A stretch of 64,000 bases of DNA, taken from Candidatus Latescibacterota bacterium (lineage in GTDB: Bacteria > Latescibacterota > UBA2968). Position numbers and translations under genes: made by a program. The number at the start of each line of letters is the position of its first letter. The stretch's first letter is position 1. The notes below the pieces were generated by a model. The model was not told where the DNA came from, searched no databases, and was given only the letters and a program-made list of their open reading frames with translations. Below, one piece after another: positions 60,835-64,000 of this stretch. The stretch lies in contig JAJDYX010000018.1 of the NCBI GenBank assembly GCA_022824945.1, positions 62,001-126,000 of the forward strand. The letters run 5' to 3'.

Positions 60835-63798
60835 TTAAAAACTCATCTTGATTCCGAAGAAGATATCCCTCGGAGGCAAGAAGGTCGCGCTTTCTGCATT
60901 CGGCATTATGATATGGCTGTCCTCTCCCCCGATGGCCCCCATCCTGTCGTTCCCCACCGGATTTTCATAGGCTGGAGATTCGGGCAGGTTCAAGGATGTC
61001 ATATAGTCCTCCCTGTCGGAGGTGCTGACAAACCCCGCGCTCCCATTGAAGTGTTTCTGGTTGAACAGATTCGTAATATCCACAAACAGGCCGACATCTA
61101 CCCCTCTCGCCGCGAAGTCCTTGGATATCCGCGCGTTCCAGTTTGAGTAGTTCTCCCACTGGAGGTTGTTCTGGATACCTGGAATCTGGTTTGGATTGTA
61201 GGTGATCCAGCCCCCGGCTCTCCAGTTGTAGAAGAGGCTGAATCGAAATCTCTCCAGCGGCTTGAATCCGGCCACTTCTGGTCCGGAATCCGGGGGCACC
61301 AGGAGCATCACATTCGCCCGGAATGAGGGCCGGGTTTTAGGCCTGCTCTGGTATGGGTCCTGCAGGCCAAAAAGCCTGTGTTGAACCGGGTCCTCGTAGT
61401 AGTTCCGACGCCCGATAAACCCACTGGTCAGGACCATATAGTTGTAGTTCGCCCATCCTGTGAACCACTGCCCCACGCTTTTATCCACTCTGATTTCGAA
61501 ACCTCTGATGTCCGCGTAGTTGTTGTTTTCAATGGTGGTATAGACCACGCTTCCATCTACATTGTTGTAGGTGACATTGCCAGCCTGATCGGCGACATCC
61601 TTATAGTATCCGGCCAGATGAATGAGCACCGTATTGAACAGATTGTGGTCGTACCCCAGTTCATAAGCGATGGTTCGTTCCCACTCTGTGCTCGGGTTGC
61701 CCAGATAGGTTATCTTGCCCGGAAAACTCCTTCGGACGCCGTAGTAATGCTCTGTTCTGGGTATGCTGTAGAAGTGACCGTAGTTGAAATAAATTTTCGA
61801 ATTCACTGTGATGGGGTGCGATACGCCCAGCCGTGGGCTGAATTTGAGGTGGCTCTCGGCTGGCTCCGTGGGAACGACTTCCTCAAAGTCATCCTGGTAT
61901 TTCGCCGTCAGGAATTTGGAATAGCGATCCACCGAATACCAGTCTGTGGCGGGCGTGGCGTAATCCATACGAATCCCAATATTCGCGATCATGCCCTCCA
62001 CCTCCAGCTTGTCCTGGGCGTACGCGCTGAACCGTTTGGGGATCTTTTCGTACGTGTTGATCCAGGTGTAGGGTGTGATGCCCGGATTGTAGATGGCATT
62101 CCAGATGGCCATGTCGTTATAGACGTAGTGAAATCCCGCTTTGGCCTGATTGTAACGGCCGATCTGGCTGGTGATATCCGCCCGGATATTTGTGGTCGTA
62201 ATAATCGAGCTATCACGAGCCGTAGAAAGATGCATGCCCATACGCATTCCGTCCTGGGCTTCAATTGAATCAAACCACAAACCCAGCGGCGCTTCATCTA
62301 CCATCATTGGACCGAACTGGTATTGCAGCGTGCGGTCCCTGATGGGCAGAGCAGTTGTACGGTACTCGGATTCCATCCGATCTACCCTGAGGTTATAGAA
62401 AGTAGATCTGCCCAGCGTGTGTGTGAGTACGAAACCCAACGAGGTCCTATTGAGGCTGAACAGAGAAAACCTGGATGGTGTATAGATCGTTGCGCCGCTA
62501 TAGCTGGTCGCGTCCGCCAGTGCCTCGATGGCGTTGTCGTAATAGAGCCCTGTGTTGCCGTCTGCGACCGACTCGATATTGCTGTATCCTCCGACAACAG
62601 TGAGTTTCATTGATGGGATGATATTCACAATCAGCTTCAGCGTCGAGTTGTCTTCCCGATGGTTGTCCCTTGACATCGGATAGGGATAGACATTGATATC
62701 CGTACGGTGTGATGCAAAGAAGCTCAGCTTCCTGCTGCCGGGAATCAGCGGTCCGCCGATACTCGCGTCTCCAATATGGTCTGCTTTGTCCCCATCCTTT
62801 AAAGGGCGCGGTCCTCCTTCGGCGAATTTTCTGAACATAAATAGCTGCTGGGCCTCTTGGGGCGACATGTCATTTGAGGGATCGTCATCTTCTGTATATC
62901 GCCTGGATATCTCATTCCAGCCTACAAATTGCCTTTCCTGTAGCTGGGTTTCCTCGTCCCACTTGCCCGTACCTTCAAAGGCGACCTCAGGATCGAGAAA
63001 AGCCCGCAGATAGTAGTTATCTGCGCTATACCAGGAGGGCCCGAAATGCTTTTTGGCAGGTGGGCTGTACCGATAATCAACCGACCCGTGGTAACGGTCC
63101 TGGGCAGATTTTGTGATCACGTTGATCACACCTGATCTCACATTCCCGTATTCTGCATTGAATCCACCGGTGATAATCGAGATCTCCTGCACGGCACTCA
63201 GGTTGAGGGAGGTCAGCGCGGGTCTGTTCACCCGTTCATCCACCATCAGGATACCATCCACCATCATCGCGACCTGATTCTGTCCACCCCCTCGGACCAC
63301 CATATTCTCGATTCCCGGCTGCGTGTTCAGGAACTGCTCGACCTTCACAATCGCAGGGATCTCTCTCACCAGCTCACCCTGGGCGATTACTTCGCTGGCG
63401 GAAACGTCCATCTGGACCACTTCCTTTTCTGCCATTACTGTGATCTCCTGCCCCTCTATACTACTAACCTGCAATGAGAAGTTGACAGGAACCGTACGTC
63501 GTCCCTGCACCAGCACGTCCGTTTTGCTCACAGTCGTGTATCCGACCATGGATGCCCGCACCACATGCTTGCCCGGTGAAACGTTCAGGATGTTGTAAAC
63601 GCCTTCCGCATCGGTTGAAGCCCCCAGTGATGTACCTTCGATGATCACGTTCGCTCCCGGTAGGGGATCTCCGGTCTGCGCGTCTGTGACGACACCGCGG
63701 ACCTTACCTGTCTCTTGAGCAAACAGGTCTCCCTGCACAAGGAAGAGGGAAAGCGCAATGCTGAGTAGCGGTAGAAAACACCTTCTTATCTGTTCCAT
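60835..63798 (-). CDS. TonB-dependent outer-membrane receptor with carboxypeptidase-regulatory-like N-domain
   Basis: This 987-residue receptor has a signal peptide (LLSIALSLFLVQGDLFAQ), a CarboxypepD-regulatory-like domain (KVRGVVTDAQTGDPLPGANV, SLGASTDAEGVYNILNVSPG), a plug domain with VVRGGGQNQVAMMVDGILM and GFNAEYGNVRSGVINVITKS, and a 22-strand barrel that ends in PPRDIFFGIKMSF. It imports a ligand across the outer membrane with TonB energy. No SusD gene follows; instead the CTD/FN3 protein and PorV do. GAGGAG lies upstream of the ATG. It heads the carbohydrate operon. The gene is full length; the leader extends past the window's last gene. Confidence 0.94.
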   Translation of the reverse strand: MEQIRRCFLPLLSIALSLFLVQGDLFAQETGKVRGVVTDAQTGDPLPGANVIIEGTSLGASTDAEGVYNILNVSPGKHVVRASMVGYTTVSKTDVLVQGRRTVPVNFSLQVSSIEGQEITVMAEKEVVQMDVSASEVIAQGELVREIPAIVKVEQFLNTQPGIENMVVRGGGQNQVAMMVDGILMVDERVNRPALTSLNLSAVQEISIITGGFNAEYGNVRSGVINVITKSAQDRYHGSVDYRYSPPAKKHFGPSWYSADNYYLRAFLDPEVAFEGTGKWDEETQLQERQFVGWNEISRRYTEDDDPSNDMSPQEAQQLFMFRKFAEGGPRPLKDGDKADHIGDASIGGPLIPGSRKLSFFASHRTDINVYPYPMSRDNHREDNSTLKLIVNIIPSMKLTVVGGYSNIESVADGNTGLYYDNAIEALADATSYSGATIYTPSRFSLFSLNRTSLGFVLTHTLGRSTFYNLRVDRMESEYRTTALPIRDRTLQYQFGPMMVDEAPLGLWFDSIEAQDGMRMGMHLSTARDSSIITTTNIRADITSQIGRYNQAKAGFHYVYNDMAIWNAIYNPGITPYTWINTYEKIPKRFSAYAQDKLEVEGMIANIGIRMDYATPATDWYSVDRYSKFLTAKYQDDFEEVVPTEPAESHLKFSPRLGVSHPITVNSKIYFNYGHFYSIPRTEHYYGVRRSFPGKITYLGNPSTEWERTIAYELGYDHNLFNTVLIHLAGYYKDVADQAGNVTYNNVDGSVVYTTIENNNYADIRGFEIRVDKSVGQWFTGWANYNYMVLTSGFIGRRNYYEDPVQHRLFGLQDPYQSRPKTRPSFRANVMLLVPPDSGPEVAGFKPLERFRFSLFYNWRAGGWITYNPNQIPGIQNNLQWENYSNWNARISKDFAARGVDVGLFVDITNLFNQKHFNGSAGFVSTSDREDYMTSLNLPESPAYENPVGNDRMGAIGGEDSHIIMPNAESATFLPPRDIFFGIKMSF

Positions 63799-64000
63799 AT
63801 TTCTCTCCTCTTTTTTAACCTGTGATACAACGTATTAAATTTTATAGCATTTACCTCCTTTCTACCGAAAGACCCGATGATGTATCTTCTAACCGGGACA
63901 AGGGGTCACCGGTGGGCAAATTTTGTTGCTGAAATTATTTGAGAAAAGCGGATAAAATAAGTTTTTCTAAAAAATATGCCAAATTAAATTTATTTTTTTT
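63799..64000 (-). promoter_or_regulatory. Leader/promoter region of the receptor operon
   Basis: On the minus strand the region has an AT-rich end near 63960-64000, then a GC-rich, possibly structured stretch, a ctttc/gaaag hairpin next to AAAGGAGG at 63852-63862, and the three-codon ORF ATG-CTA-TAA. The receptor's own GAGGAG is nearer the start. No consensus -35/-10 pair was found, and no known riboswitch is recognised. Confidence 0.4.

Noticed and set aside
63852-63862. Extra Shine-Dalgarno-like AAAGGAGG in the receptor leader followed by a three-codon ORF
   Set aside because: Three codons cannot make a functional peptide; it may still affect the leader's structure, so it is noted only there.

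Overview
This 64 kb window is a gene-dense stretch of chromosome from a Gram-negative bacterium, most likely an uncultured member of the FCB group (Latescibacterota-like; Poribacteria-like repertoires are the main alternative). The signs are an outer-membrane PorV/PorQ protein, a secreted protein with a type IX-style C-terminal domain, a TonB/ExbB operon with two ExbD genes, dockerin-type EF-hand proteins ending in DFLxFxxxFG, six sulfatases and two large DUF6785-like membrane proteins. The assignment is inference from gene content. No rRNA, tRNA, transposase or phage gene was seen.

Layout. Bases 1-6 kb hold an outer-membrane barrel end, an S41-like lipoprotein, a GCS2-type ligase, an M20 amidohydrolase, a TrmH-type methyltransferase and a dockerin/beta-propeller protein. 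From 5.9 to 11.4 kb a minus-strand run starts with guaB and continues with a sulfatase, an SGNH hydrolase, a Gfo/Idh/MocA oxidoreductase and a class-I glutamine amidotransferase. Just upstream of guaB is a compact transcription unit: consensus promoter, 30-codon ORF, intrinsic terminator. From 12 to 17 kb lies the TPR-exbB-exbD-exbD-tonB operon and a second TPR protein, followed by an MFS transporter, endonuclease III, an enolase-superfamily enzyme, a sulfatase, a ComM/YifB ATPase, a RelE/XRE toxin-antitoxin pair and a penicillin-acylase-like protein.

From 25.8 to 31.7 kb a minus-strand operon carries a sugar-phosphate isomerase-like protein, three sulfatases and a D-glutamate-cyclase-like protein. 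A DUF4143 ATPase and a large RND transporter follow. From 36.7 to 42.3 kb is an accessory region: a coiled-coil repeat protein and a subtilisin with cohesin-like and dockerin modules, a DUF4258/YgiT zinc-finger gene trio, a three-unit CRISPR-like relic, and two copies of an 89 bp element that share a perfect 58 bp core.

From 42.3 kb to the end is a carbohydrate region. Reading in the direction of transcription (minus strand from 63.8 kb): TonB-dependent receptor, FN3/type-IX-CTD protein, PorV-like protein, heparinase II/III-like lyase, DUF6785 membrane protein, agarase-like glycosidase, unknown protein, Tat sulfatase, oligogalacturonate-lyase-like propeller, serine hydrolase, L,D-transpeptidase, isomerase, sulfotransferase and an unknown enzyme. 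I read the first part as a SusD-less polysaccharide-utilisation locus for a sulfated, uronate-containing glycan. The glycosidase and one sulfatase carry export signals, while the two lyase-like enzymes do not. This fits oligosaccharide import through the DUF6785 protein followed by cytoplasmic breakdown.
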